Source of the DNA: Ruegeria_C sp040830705
GTDB lineage: Bacteria > Pseudomonadota > Alphaproteobacteria > Rhodobacterales > Rhodobacteraceae
Assembly (NCBI GenBank): GCA_040830705.1
Contig: JBFOME010000007.1
Location: 62,001 to 126,000 of the forward strand
Direction: 5' to 3'
Length of the DNA: 64,000 nt
How positions within the stretch are numbered: the stretch's first letter is position 1; each line of letters starts with the position of its first letter. The notes under the pieces were generated by a model. It saw only the letters and a program-made list of their open reading frames with translations. It was not told where the DNA came from and did no database searches. Positions 8,271 to 16,531 of this stretch are shown piece by piece. The translations under genes and the position numbers were made by a program.

Positions 8271-8468
8271 AATTGATACGGACGGGCCGATACAATAGCG
8301 GCTACGCACCATCCGCTCAGCGCACATTCAGCCGGCTCTAACAATTTGCCAGCAGCGCAGCGCATGGTGAGCGGCCCGAGAAATGCCCAACTGAATACGC
8401 TGAACCCACTTACGAGGCCATTTTGGACAAGTTGGATATGGGCGAGCCGGTGGCATCGGATAAGGGTG

Positions 8469-8654
8469 CTATTGCCTGAGACAGTTTGTGGGTTCAGACG
8501 CGCCCTTCTGCTCTGCGCCACAGGCGCTGCAACGCCACAGGCCTTCGCTACGGTGCTGCCGCCAACGGCAATCGCGCGTCAGATTTGAGGTTCTGGACCG
8601 CCAGAAAAAATAGGCAAATACCGCGAGAGCGAGCAGCAAGAGTAGAATAGGCAT
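8469..8654 (-). CDS. Small membrane-anchored Cys-motif protein
   Basis: 61-aa protein with one N-terminal membrane segment (PILLLLLALAVFAYFFW), then LTRDCRWR, WRCSACGA and a late NCLR. The four cysteines (C-x13-C-x2-C-x14-C) suggest a metal or zinc ribbon-like fold on the cytoplasmic face. AGGAC seven nt before the ATG supports the start. I recall similar short proteins in Rhodobacteraceae but know no function. It lies downstream of another small Cys-rich ORF on the same strand. Confidence 0.6.
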   Translation of the reverse strand: MPILLLLLALAVFAYFFWRSRTSNLTRDCRWRQHRSEGLWRCSACGAEQKGASEPTNCLRQ

Positions 8655-8724
8655 AGCGCTGTCCTAGCTGTTCGCCCTGGCTGCGACAAGGCGCTTGCCG
8701 ATAAGCGCTTCAGGTACCGGCCCC

Positions 8725-8859
8725 TCAAACCGCGCTAGCGTATTGGAACAGCTCAGGCTCCCTGGCTTCCGAATTGGGGTCATAGTAGCCGGTACATCTT
8801 CGAGAACACTCAGGGTCTCCTGACCAGAAACAGCGGGTCATTCGGACGGTTTCATGCAC
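8725..8859 (-). CDS. Possible 44-aa Cys-rich microprotein
   Basis: A GTG-initiated frame with AAGGA four nt upstream reads MHETVRMTRCFWSG, then DPECSRRCTGYYDPNSEAREP, ending QYASAV. An internal ATG (8841) would give 38 aa but has no SD. Three Cys within 14 residues and a GYYDP turn look non-random. It lies 70 bp upstream of the 61-aa Cys protein on the same strand, so the pair may be one transcript. No family is recognised, and the call rests on composition and the SD only. Confidence 0.38.
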   Translation of the reverse strand: MHETVRMTRCFWSGDPECSRRCTGYYDPNSEAREPELFQYASAV

Positions 8860-8983
8860 TCAATCCTTGTCTTTCTGTGTCCTCCCGATGTCCATCTAAA
8901 GCCAAACGCCCATCGGCCTCATCCCTTCTCCTTCCAATCAAGCAATGCGTCTGACGCAGACGCGTCACCAAACCGCATTCACG

Positions 8984-9018
8984 CAAAAAAAGACCCCCGG
9001 CGATTGAAGGCCGGGGGT
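8984..9018 (-). terminator. Rho-independent terminator of the sdh operon
   Basis: A 9-bp stem (8993-9001 with 9010-9018; GCCGGGGGT in transcript sense) and an 8-nt loop are followed on the minus strand by a run of T (complement of 8985-8991). It lies 26 nt past the sdhB stop. Confidence 0.9.
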
Positions 9019-9043
9019 TTGAATGTCGAAGCCATAGCGCGGA

Positions 9044-9823
9044 TCAGACCGTGCGTTCGACCATCATCTTCTTGATTTCGGCAATCGCCTTGGCCGGGTT
9101 CAATCCCTTGGGGCAGGTTTTGGCGCAGTTCATGATCGTGTGGCAACGATAGAGCTTAAACGGATCTTCCAGCTCGTCCAGCCGCTCGCCCGTCGCCTCA
9201 TCCCGGCTGTCGATGATCCAGCGATAGGCGTGGAGCAGCGCGGCAGGCCCAAGATAACGGTCGCCGTTCCACCAGTAGCTGGGGCACGATGTCGAGCAGG
9301 ATGCGCACATCACGCATTCATACAGACCATCCAGCTTCTTGCGGTCCTCGATGGATTGCTTCCACTCCTTCGCCGGGCGGTTTGTCTTGGTTTCCAGCCA
9401 AGGCATGATTGAGGCGTGCTGTGCGTAGAAGTGAGTAAGGTCCGGAATCAGATCCTTGACCACCGGCATATGCGGCAGCGGGTAGATTTTCACATCACCC
9501 TTGATCTCATCCATGCCATAGATACAGGCCAGCGTGTTGATGCCGTCAATGTTCATCGCGCAGGAGCCGCAGATACCCTCGCGGCAAGACCGGCGGAAGG
9601 TCAGCGTCGGGTCGATCTCGTTCTTGATCTTGATGAGCGCATCCAGAACCATCGGACCGCATTCATCCATGTTGAGGAAATAGGTATCGACGCTGGGGTT
9701 CTTACCGTCATCCGGGTTCCAGCGATAGATCTGGAACTTGCGCACATTGGTCGCGCCTTCAGGCTTGGGCCAGGTCTTGCCCGTGGTAATGCGGCTGTTC
9801 TTGGGGAGGGTCAGTTGTACCAT
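9044..9823 (-). CDS. sdhB: Succinate dehydrogenase iron-sulfur subunit
   Basis: 259-aa subunit carrying the electron relay from FAD to ubiquinone. It has the [2Fe-2S] ligands in SCREGICGSCAMNIDG followed by LAC (about residues 80-100), the [4Fe-4S] ligands in CVMCASCSTSCP (about 170), and the [3Fe-4S] ligands in CHTIMNCAKTCP (about 227). PSYWWNGDRYLGPAAL contributes to the quinone site. It is the last gene of sdhCDAB, 12 nt after sdhA, and is followed by a terminator. Confidence 0.98.
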   Translation of the reverse strand: MVQLTLPKNSRITTGKTWPKPEGATNVRKFQIYRWNPDDGKNPSVDTYFLNMDECGPMVLDALIKIKNEIDPTLTFRRSCREGICGSCAMNIDGINTLACIYGMDEIKGDVKIYPLPHMPVVKDLIPDLTHFYAQHASIMPWLETKTNRPAKEWKQSIEDRKKLDGLYECVMCASCSTSCPSYWWNGDRYLGPAALLHAYRWIIDSRDEATGERLDELEDPFKLYRCHTIMNCAKTCPKGLNPAKAIAEIKKMMVERTV

Positions 9824-9835
9824 GTCATCCTCTCC

Positions 9836-11641
9836 TTAGAAGGTCCGCGCCTTGGGCGCGATTTTATCAAGATTGATGCCGCCCTCGGCTTCGGTGCTGA
9901 GCGGATCGACGATCACCGGACGATAGCTGAGGTCCACCTTGTTGCCGTAGATCCGAGAGACCGTGTGGACACGCCAGTTCTCGTCATCGCGAGTGGTGAA
10001 GTCCTCATGCGCATGGGCGCCGCGGGATTCCTTGCGCGCCTCGGCACCGACAATGGTGGCCAGCGCGTTGGGCATCAGGTTCGTCAACTCCAGGCTTTCC
10101 ATAAGATCACTGTTCCAGACCAACGAGCGGTCAGTGACATGCAGGTCATCCATTTTGGCTGCAATCGCAGTCATCTTCTCAACGCCTTCGGCCATTGTCT
10201 TGGAGGTCCGGAACACTGCCGCATCCGCCTGCATCGTGCGCTGCATCTCAAGCCGCAATTCAGCGGTCGGCACGGCACCGCTGGCATTGCGGATATTGTC
10301 GAACCGGTCAAAGGCCTTGTCTACCGACGCCTGGTTGAGAACCGGGTTCGGCGCCTCGGGATCGACAACCTTGCCCGCGCGGATCGCAGCAGCACGGCCA
10401 AAGACCACGAGGTCAATCAACGAGTTTGAGCCCAGGCGGTTCGCCCCGTGAACCGAGGCGCAACCCGCTTCACCCACGGCCATCAGACCGGGCACAAGTG
10501 CGGTCGGGTCGTCCTTGGTCGGGTTCAGAACCTCGCCCCAGTAGTTGGTCGGAATACCACCCATATTGTAATGCACCGTCGGCAGAACCGGGATCGGTTC
10601 CTTGGTGACATCAACACCAGCAAAAATCTTGGCGCTTTCGGAAATCCCCGGCAGCCGCTCATGCAGCGCCTCAGCGGGTAGGTGGCTGAGGTTCAAGTGA
10701 ATGTGATCCCCGTCCTTGCCCACACCGCGGCCTTCGCGGATTTCCATTGTCATCGAGCGCGAGACATAGTCGCGCGGCGCCAGATCCTTGTAATGGGGCG
10801 CATAGCGCTCCATGAACCGTTCACCTTCGGAGTTGGTCAGATAACCACCCTCGCCCCGTGCGCCTTCGGTGATCAGGCAACCCGAGCCATAAATTCCGGT
10901 CGGGTGGAACTGAACGAATTCCATGTCCTGCATGGCCAGACCTGCGCGCGCCACCATACCACCGCCGTCACCGGTGCAGGTATGGGCCGAGGTTGCGCTG
11001 AAGTAGGCGCGGCCATATCCGCCCGTGGCCAGCACCACCATCTTGGCATTAAAGACATGCATCGTCCCATCGTCGAGCTTCCAGCAGACGACGCCCTGAC
11101 ACTGCCCGTCCTCGGACATGATCAGATCGATGGCGAAATACTCGATGTAGAACTCGGCATTGTTCTTCAGCGACTGGCCATACAGCGTGTGCAGGATGGC
11201 GTGGCCGGTCCGGTCGGCGGCGGCGCAGGTACGCTGCACCGGCGGACCTTCTCCAAATTCGGTGGTGTGACCACCAAACGGGCGCTGATAGATCTTGCCT
11301 TCTTCGGTACGGCTGAATGGCACGCCGTAATGCTCAAGCTCATAAACCGCCTTGGGCGCTTCGCGGGCGAGGTACTCCATCGCGTCCGTGTCGCCCAACC
11401 AGTCCGAGCCCTTGACGGTGTCATACATATGCCACTGCCAGTGGTCGGGACCCATATTGGACAGCGATGCTGCAATCCCACCCTGCGCGGCAACCGTATG
11501 CGAGCGGGTCGGGAAAACCTTGGTTACGCAGGCAGTGCGCAGCCCCTGTTCGGCCATGCCCAACGTGGCGCGCAGGCCCGCGCCGCCGGCACCAACCACA
11601 ACGACGTCATATTCATGCGTCTCGTATTCATAAGCAGCCAT
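9836..11641 (-). CDS. sdhA: Succinate dehydrogenase flavoprotein subunit
   Basis: 601-aa flavoprotein that oxidises succinate to fumarate. The FAD dinucleotide fold GAGGAGLRATLGMAEQG lies near residue 17. The His that carries covalent FAD is in RSHTVAAQGGIAASLSN (about residue 47). The active site includes FHPTGIYGSGCLITEGARGEGG, with catalytic Arg near 290, and HYNMGGIPTN. The length is typical. Large open frames on the opposite strand across this gene are codon-bias shadows. Confidence 0.98.
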   Translation of the reverse strand: MAAYEYETHEYDVVVVGAGGAGLRATLGMAEQGLRTACVTKVFPTRSHTVAAQGGIAASLSNMGPDHWQWHMYDTVKGSDWLGDTDAMEYLAREAPKAVYELEHYGVPFSRTEEGKIYQRPFGGHTTEFGEGPPVQRTCAAADRTGHAILHTLYGQSLKNNAEFYIEYFAIDLIMSEDGQCQGVVCWKLDDGTMHVFNAKMVVLATGGYGRAYFSATSAHTCTGDGGGMVARAGLAMQDMEFVQFHPTGIYGSGCLITEGARGEGGYLTNSEGERFMERYAPHYKDLAPRDYVSRSMTMEIREGRGVGKDGDHIHLNLSHLPAEALHERLPGISESAKIFAGVDVTKEPIPVLPTVHYNMGGIPTNYWGEVLNPTKDDPTALVPGLMAVGEAGCASVHGANRLGSNSLIDLVVFGRAAAIRAGKVVDPEAPNPVLNQASVDKAFDRFDNIRNASGAVPTAELRLEMQRTMQADAAVFRTSKTMAEGVEKMTAIAAKMDDLHVTDRSLVWNSDLMESLELTNLMPNALATIVGAEARKESRGAHAHEDFTTRDDENWRVHTVSRIYGNKVDLSYRPVIVDPLSTEAEGGINLDKIAPKARTF

Positions 11642-11662
11642 GTGTTGAACTCCTATGGCGCG

Positions 11663-12034
11663 TCAAAGAGCAATGCGCGCGATGGCGAAAACGCCCGCCG
11701 CGGCTGCTGCGTAAGAAAGGCAGATAACCAGAATAATCAGGATTTTCTGAGCCAGCCCGTGAACGTAGTCTTCGATCAGCACCTGCGCGCCTTCGGCGAA
11801 ATGCTTGAAACCCACGATCAGGGTCAGCACGGCAACGATGGCGGGAAACGGCTTGCTGTAATAAGCGATCACCGCATCATGCGGTTCGCCCAGCATCGGA
11901 CCGAAAGTAAAGATGAAAAGCGGGACCAGAAACAGTAGCGCAACCGCGCTGACTTTCATGGACCAGAAATGCGCGGTGCCGGTTTTCGCGGAGCCAAGGC
12001 CATCGGCTCGCTTGCGGTCGGTAAGATAACGCAT
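11663..12034 (-). CDS. sdhD: Succinate dehydrogenase membrane anchor subunit
   Basis: 123-aa hydrophobic subunit with three membrane segments (about residues 30-50, 65-85 and 100-120). It includes FKHFAEGAQVLIEDYVHG, which resembles the heme-b/quinone-site helix of SdhD proteins. The position between sdhC and sdhA (11 and 21 nt gaps) confirms the assignment despite low sequence conservation. Confidence 0.94.
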   Translation of the reverse strand: MRYLTDRKRADGLGSAKTGTAHFWSMKVSAVALLFLVPLFIFTFGPMLGEPHDAVIAYYSKPFPAIVAVLTLIVGFKHFAEGAQVLIEDYVHGLAQKILIILVICLSYAAAAAGVFAIARIAL

Positions 12035-12045
12035 CGGGGGTCTCC

Positions 12046-12432
12046 TTACGCGACGACGATGAGAGTGATGAGGGTCAGGACAAATGAGCCTATCACGACG
12101 GCCCAGCCCAGCTTTTCAGCCACGGGAATATCCAGCCCCAGCGCATTGTCCCAGATCAGATGCCGAATACCTGCCAGCGTGTGATACCAGATCGCCCAGA
12201 GCGACAGCGCCATGACAACGTCGCCCAGCAGCGATGTAATCCACCAATCGGCCCTTGCAAACGCCTCGGGAGAGGTAGAGGCCGCTAGAAACCACCAAAC
12301 AATCAGCAAGGCCGCAACGATCAGGGCGTTGCCTGTAATCCTCGTCAGGATCGAGGTCACGGAAGTCAGCTGCGGACGATAGATCGTCAGATGTGGCGAA
12401 AGAGGGCGATTGCCCCTGTTGACATCTGCCAT
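12046..12432 (-). CDS. sdhC: Succinate dehydrogenase cytochrome b556 subunit
   Basis: 128-aa cytochrome b subunit with three membrane helices. The N-terminal NRPLSPHLTIYRPQLTSVTSI (quinone-site Ser and Arg) is family-typical, and WYHTLAGIRHLIWD carries the heme-ligand His. It is the first gene of the operon. The SD AAAGGAG lies just before the ATG. The paired GTGATCAC element lies 111 bp upstream. Confidence 0.95.
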   Translation of the reverse strand: MADVNRGNRPLSPHLTIYRPQLTSVTSILTRITGNALIVAALLIVWWFLAASTSPEAFARADWWITSLLGDVVMALSLWAIWYHTLAGIRHLIWDNALGLDIPVAEKLGWAVVIGSFVLTLITLIVVA

Positions 12433-12542
12433 GTTGGCTCCTTTCCGTTAGCTGCAACGGTTTTAACGGATTTTCCCGGCCTGTCACGTGCTGCGAGCGC
12501 AAACTATTGGTGTTTTTTGTCACATCCCGCGCGTTTCTTTTG

Positions 12543-12576
12543 TTTGTGATCACGCTTCCATTTGCTGTGATCACAA
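12543..12576. promoter_or_regulatory. Paired GTGATCAC operator-like element upstream of sdhC
   Basis: TTTGTGATCAC (12543-12553), a 13-nt spacer and GTGATCACAA (12567-12576) form an inverted arrangement of two palindromic boxes. The same arrangement occurs upstream of sucC. It lies about 111 bp before sdhC, in the 209-bp gap between sdhC and the DUF1194 gene. I see no gene in that gap. Confidence 0.6.
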
Positions 12577-12641
12577 GGCTTGGAAAAGAACGACCTTATC
12601 AGCCTTTTTCCGAACCGCATTGAAAGAAAACGAATCTTGTC

Positions 12642-13304
12642 TCAGCGCGCGGCGGCCGTTTGTTCGGTTACTTCGCGCAGCAATTTCTTTCTGATCCGCT
12701 CGGGATAATCGCGAAACCCGACCGCCGTGACCACAAATGCACCATCGCCCATGATGACGTTTTCATAGAAATAGGCGGTCAGATCCGGCTCGCTTTGCTC
12801 GATTGCGATGGCGTTGACTGTGATGTCGCGCGCGGCAAGATCGGCGCGCAGGCTGGTCGGTTCAACTCCTTCGTTCGACATGCCATCACCGGACAGATCA
12901 ATCAGATGCCGTTTACATTCGGCCACTGCGTCGAACCGGTCCATAGTTGTGGCCAGCGCCTCACCAATGGCAGTCGAAAAATTGCGCCAAACCCGTTTGT
13001 CATTTGCAACCGTATCGGCAAAGCGGTCAATTGCTTCGAAACTGTCTATACGTGTCCAGGGTATGGTCACCTGTTGGCGTGAAGAGCCGGTCCACTGGAT
13101 CAGCATCAGCTGCGCCTCGCCACGCACCAGCGCCTCGGAAATGATCGGGTCGCGCAGCGCGTGGGCCAGCCCATCCATCTGGATGCGGTACTCCTGTGAA
13201 TCGACCGAACCAGACACATCAACAGCCAGCGCCAGCGCCAGATCACATGCCAGCGCCGGTGATGAAAGGAGTGTTGTCAGAGCGAAGGCGCGCAATCCGA
13301 ACAT
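12642..13304 (-). CDS. Exported DUF1194 (von Willebrand A-like) protein
   Basis: 220 aa with a signal peptide (FALTTLLSSPALA, cut near residue 19). The vWA-like domain that follows has a MIDAS motif, DVSGSVDSQEY (about residues 29-39), an ECKRHLIDLSGDGMSNEG strand and a late FRDYPERIRKKL. DUF1194 proteins are common in Rhodobacterales, with unknown function and presumed metal-dependent adhesion or binding in the periplasm. It follows mch at 66 bp on the same strand and may end that operon. sdhC lies beyond with its own operator. Confidence 0.88.
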   Translation of the reverse strand: MFGLRAFALTTLLSSPALACDLALALAVDVSGSVDSQEYRIQMDGLAHALRDPIISEALVRGEAQLMLIQWTGSSRQQVTIPWTRIDSFEAIDRFADTVANDKRVWRNFSTAIGEALATTMDRFDAVAECKRHLIDLSGDGMSNEGVEPTSLRADLAARDITVNAIAIEQSEPDLTAYFYENVIMGDGAFVVTAVGFRDYPERIRKKLLREVTEQTAAAR

Positions 13305-13370
13305 GGGTCAAGACTATCACGAAATTCCGCGCTTGCAGTCAAAAGCTTGTCAGCTTGGGCACCTACGCCT

Positions 13371-14399
13371 TCAGGTTGGCATCAGCGCCCAGTAGTCCAG
13401 ATCCAGCAGAACTTCGGGACGATAGCGGCCTTCTTCGGTTCTGAGCTGGAACGGTTCGCCACCCTTGGTGGCAACCAGGCGCAGTCGAAGCGCACCAACA
13501 CCGGGTGTACTGGTTTCGGCCTTCTCCAGCACTTCAGACCAGGCCTTGACCGTGTCGCCCGCCATGCAGGGATTGGCATGCGCGCCGGCATTCAGGCCAA
13601 CAATCATCTGCGCGTTGGCCAGACCGTTGAAGCTGAGCGTGCGCGCCATCGAAATGACATGCCCGCCATAAATCAACCGCCCTTCGGGCCGCACAGTGAG
13701 GTCAAAATGCACTTTGGCGGTGTTCTGCCATAGGCGCGTCGCCATCATGTGCTCGGCTTCTTCAATAGTCACGCCGTCCACATGATCGATCTTTTCACCG
13801 ACCTCGTAGTCGCCCCAGCGATGCGGCTCGCCGGCGAGCGCGAAATCGTAGTTTGAAAATTCCAGGCCCTCGGGCACCACAAGCTGATCGACAGAGATCA
13901 CTTTGCGAAGGTCCGGCAACACGGTTTCAGGTGCGGGCGCATCCAGGTTCTTCTTGCGAACCATCACCCAGCGGCAATATTCAAGCACCACCTCATCATG
14001 CTGGTTCAGACCCTTCGTGCGAACATAGACCACTCCGGTCTTTCCATTCGAGTTCTGTTTCAACCCGATAACCTCGGATTCTGACCGTAACGTGACGCCC
14101 GGCCAGACAGGCTTCAACCAACGTCCCTCGGCATAGCCCAGGTTTGCCACCGCGTTCAGCGAGATATCCGGAACCGTCTTACCGAAAACCACATGAAAGG
14201 CGGCCAGATCGTCAATCGGGCTGGCCTTCAGACCGCAAGCCTGCGCGAAGCTATCCGAGGAATAAAGCGCATGTCGCGCCGGATACAGCGCATGGTAGAG
14301 CGCGCGTTCGCCGCCCGACACCGTGCGCGGCACCGCATGTGTCAGGGTCTGCCCGACGTGATAATCCTCAAAGAAGAACCCCGGATTCGTCTTGCTCAT
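13371..14399 (-). CDS. mch: Mesaconyl-CoA hydratase (beta-methylmalyl-CoA dehydratase)
   Basis: 342-aa MaoC-like hot-dog hydratase that interconverts mesaconyl-CoA and beta-methylmalyl-CoA in the EMC pathway. GFFFEDYHVGQTL opens the first MaoC-like repeat and the second begins near residue 205 (RWGDYEVGEKIDHVDG). The double hot-dog length and FNGLANAQMIVGLNAGAHANPC are typical of Mch. The start overlaps the DUF1737 stop as TAATG, indicating translational coupling. It is the fourth gene of the mcl2 operon. The same gene order (mch next to mcl2 and sdh) is known in Rhodobacter sphaeroides. Confidence 0.93.
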   Translation of the reverse strand: MSKTNPGFFFEDYHVGQTLTHAVPRTVSGGERALYHALYPARHALYSSDSFAQACGLKASPIDDLAAFHVVFGKTVPDISLNAVANLGYAEGRWLKPVWPGVTLRSESEVIGLKQNSNGKTGVVYVRTKGLNQHDEVVLEYCRWVMVRKKNLDAPAPETVLPDLRKVISVDQLVVPEGLEFSNYDFALAGEPHRWGDYEVGEKIDHVDGVTIEEAEHMMATRLWQNTAKVHFDLTVRPEGRLIYGGHVISMARTLSFNGLANAQMIVGLNAGAHANPCMAGDTVKAWSEVLEKAETSTPGVGALRLRLVATKGGEPFQLRTEEGRYRPEVLLDLDYWALMPT

Positions 14400-14605
14400 T
14401 ATTGCTCACCTAGCTTCATATCCGGGGTGTATTCCCCCTCGATCCGTTTTGTGACGGCCTGCGCGCAGCGCATCTTGCCGCTTGCTTGGTCAAAGGCATA
14501 AGACGGATCGCCATGCAGATCCCAACCCTTTGCAAGTGCAGCGCTGACCTTATGACAAAAGGCCGAAGTGTCATCCTCTGTCAGGAGGCGATAGAGCAAA
14601 GACAT
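14399..14605 (-). CDS. DUF1737 protein
   Basis: 68 aa, starting MSLLYRLLTEDDTSAFCHKV, followed by GWDLHGDPSYAFDQASGKMRCAQAVTK, characteristic of the DUF1737 domain. The function is unknown. The start was chosen to match family length, because the upstream in-frame ATG (14635) would overlap nnrU. It is coupled to mch by a TAATG overlap and lies 11 nt after nnrU. Confidence 0.85.
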   Translation of the reverse strand: MSLLYRLLTEDDTSAFCHKVSAALAKGWDLHGDPSYAFDQASGKMRCAQAVTKRIEGEYTPDMKLGEQ

Positions 14606-14616
14606 TTTGGATTCCT

Positions 14617-15171
14617 TTAGCCGCCAAAGGGCCATGGGCCGATCCAGCCATGAATCAAACCAATCACAACAAGCAGGACGATCGAGGCCGCAAAGAACAT
14701 GCCATCTTTGGCCAGCGTCCCGGGTTCATTGGGCGACCACTTCGGTTCGGCACGATTAATCACAAGTTTCTCTGCAATCGACCAGGCCCACAGACCACCG
14801 AACAGGATCATCCCCGCCAGATCGCCATTGACCAGCAGATGCGCAATCGCCCAAAGGCCAAACCCCGTTAGCATCGGATGGCGTACGCCGTTCAGCAGGC
14901 GACCTTTCTGACCCGCAGGGCTCATCATCCAGATCGCGATCAGAACCAGCAGGTTATTGACATGCACCAAAAACGTTGGCGGCGCCCAAACGTAGATGAA
15001 GGGCGCCATATTGAACCCGATCACCATCAGAATGATCGCCAGCAGCAGCGCCAGGGCGACAACGCCCTTGCCTTTACCCCCCATCGCCTGCCGCTGTTCT
15101 GGCATTAGGCGCTTGAACAGATGTGCGCCCCACCAAAGCGCCAGACCGAGGATCAAAAGGACAAAACCCAT
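14617..15171 (-). CDS. NnrU family membrane protein
   Basis: 184-aa polytopic membrane protein with about five hydrophobic segments. It carries the NnrU features NGVRHPMLTGFGLWAIAHLLVNGD and GGLWAWSIAEKLVINRAEPKW. The family was named from denitrification clusters and is related to isoprenylcysteine methyltransferase-like folds, with unknown biochemical role. It starts three nt after the mcl2 stop, so it is cotranscribed with the EMC genes, although no link to the pathway is established. Confidence 0.88.
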   Translation of the reverse strand: MGFVLLILGLALWWGAHLFKRLMPEQRQAMGGKGKGVVALALLLAIILMVIGFNMAPFIYVWAPPTFLVHVNNLLVLIAIWMMSPAGQKGRLLNGVRHPMLTGFGLWAIAHLLVNGDLAGMILFGGLWAWSIAEKLVINRAEPKWSPNEPGTLAKDGMFFAASIVLLVVIGLIHGWIGPWPFGG

Positions 15172-15174
15172 AAG

Positions 15175-16035
15175 CTAGCTCTCCGCTTGCATGACCTGAA
15201 TTGCTTCGGCTTTTGCCAGAATTTCACGCGCCGTGGCAACATGCAGGTTCTCGACAATCTTGCCGTCCACCACGGCAACACCCTGTCCCTGTGCCTGAAC
15301 CTCGTCGAAGGCAACGATCTGACGGCGGGCCAGATCGATCTCATCCGCCGATGGCGCAAAAGCGGTGTTCGCCACCTCGACCTGCGCCGGATGGATCAGC
15401 GTTTTGCCGTCGAAGCCCATATCGCGGCCCTGCTTGCATTCGACCGCCAGCCCATCCAGATCCTTAAACGCGTTATAGACGCCATCGATGATGATCAGCC
15501 CCTCGGCCTTGGCAGCCAGAAGGCACAGCCCCAGCGATGTCAGCAACGGTTCGCGGTTGGGCCGAAAATTGGTCTGTAGCTCCTTGGCCAGATCATTGGT
15601 GCCCATCACGAACCCCGCCATCAGCGGATGTGCCGCGATCTGGGCGGCGTTGAGCATGCCGCGCGGCGTTTCCATCATCGCCCAGATCGGCATGTCACCG
15701 GTAATCGCCGCCAGCGCATCCACATCCGCCGCCGAGCCGACCTTGGGCGCCAGCACCACATCTGCGCCCATCTCGCGCACGGCTTCCGCGTCTGCCCGGC
15801 CCCAGGGCGTATCCAACCCATTGATCCGCACGATCCGGAACCGGTTGTCGTAACCACCCTGCGCAAGCGCCGCTTTCAGCGTTTCACGTGCCGCGTCTTT
15901 TTCATCAGCTGAGACCGCGTCCTCAAGGTCGAAGATGATGGCATCGACGGGAAGCGTCTTCGCCTTCTCAAGCGCTCGCTCCCGCGATGCAGGAATGTAC
16001 AGAACGGAGCGATAAGGTCGCTGGCGCTGATCCAT
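15175..16035 (-). CDS. mcl2: (3S)-malyl-CoA thioesterase (CoA ester lyase family)
   Basis: 286-aa CitE-like protein. RSVLYIPASRERAL, IIFDLEDAVSADEKDAAR (Mg-binding acidic residues), VRINGLDTPWGRAD, APKVGSAADVDAL, METPRGMLNAA and GFDGKTLIHPAQVEVAN are family blocks. The shorter length and the operon with mch match Mcl2 of R. sphaeroides, which hydrolyses (3S)-malyl-CoA to malate. Mcl1, the true lyase, is longer and not in this window. It is the first gene of mcl2-nnrU-DUF1737-mch. The EMC motif lies 69 bp upstream. Confidence 0.88.
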   Translation of the reverse strand: MDQRQRPYRSVLYIPASRERALEKAKTLPVDAIIFDLEDAVSADEKDAARETLKAALAQGGYDNRFRIVRINGLDTPWGRADAEAVREMGADVVLAPKVGSAADVDALAAITGDMPIWAMMETPRGMLNAAQIAAHPLMAGFVMGTNDLAKELQTNFRPNREPLLTSLGLCLLAAKAEGLIIIDGVYNAFKDLDGLAVECKQGRDMGFDGKTLIHPAQVEVANTAFAPSADEIDLARRQIVAFDEVQAQGQGVAVVDGKIVENLHVATAREILAKAEAIQVMQAES

Positions 16036-16100
16036 GGGCCTCTCCTGCGAAATTTTGTTGCGCGGAGAGGTGCATTTTTTGCCGGAAAGTTCAAGTGCAA

Positions 16101-16133
16101 TTTCGCCGCAGCGCAGCGAAAGCGTGTTGCAAC
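16101..16133 (-). promoter_or_regulatory. EMC-pathway shared motif upstream of mcl2
   Basis: CGCCGCAGCGCAGCGAA (16104-16120) matches the ecm copy at 16 of 17 positions. Here it is framed as a palindrome, TTTCGC-N9-GCGAAA (16101-16121). TTGCAAC at 16127-16133 also occurs upstream of ccrA. I could not identify a convincing -10/-35 pair for mcl2. Confidence 0.5.
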
Positions 16134-16213
16134 GGCCCGAAACGTCACGTTAACCCGACATCAGTGCTTGTCGCGCAGCCTTTTGTCATCGGTTCAGCAA
16201 AGCGAGGTTCCCG

Positions 16214-16528
16214 ATGACAAACGGTTTCATCAAGATGACAATGGGTCTGGGCCTGATGGCGCTGGCGGCGCAACAACTTCATGCAGAGGCACGTAACTGC
16301 GCCCCGCGTGACACTGTGTTGCAACGGCTTTCCGAGACCTATGGCGAAAGCCGCCGTGGCATCGGTTTGGTGCAACAAGGATCAGTGATGGAGGTGTTCT
16401 CATCGGACGAAACCGGAACATGGACCATCACGGTAACGCTGCCGAACGGGATGACCTGCCTTGTCGCGTCAGGCCAATCCTATGAAACACTGGCCGAGGC
16501 GGCCCCAGCCCGGAGTAAGGATGCCTGA
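16214..16528 (+). CDS. Small exported hypothetical protein
   Basis: 104 aa with a signal peptide (MTMGLGLMALAAQQLHAEA, cut after Ala near residue 25) and a short mature domain RNCAPRDTVLQRLSETYGESRRG followed by a beta-rich EVFSSDETGTWTITVTLPNGMTCLVASG. Two cysteines may form a disulfide. I recognise no named domain. Proteins of this form recur in Rhodobacterales between mcl2 and mdh. The tail meets the TauE gene head-on, with a 3-bp gap. Confidence 0.75.
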   Translation: MTNGFIKMTMGLGLMALAAQQLHAEARNCAPRDTVLQRLSETYGESRRGIGLVQQGSVMEVFSSDETGTWTITVTLPNGMTCLVASGQSYETLAEAAPARSKDA

Positions 16529-16531
16529 CGC

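Noticed and set aside
7994..8521. 175-aa minus-strand frame across the deoD 3' end
   Set aside because: Most of it is the shadow of deoD, and the remainder shows no recognisable protein.
9416..11938. Large plus-strand open frames opposite sdhB, sdhA and sdhD
   Set aside because: All overlap clear sdh genes with recognised cofactor motifs. They show no independent SD or protein family.
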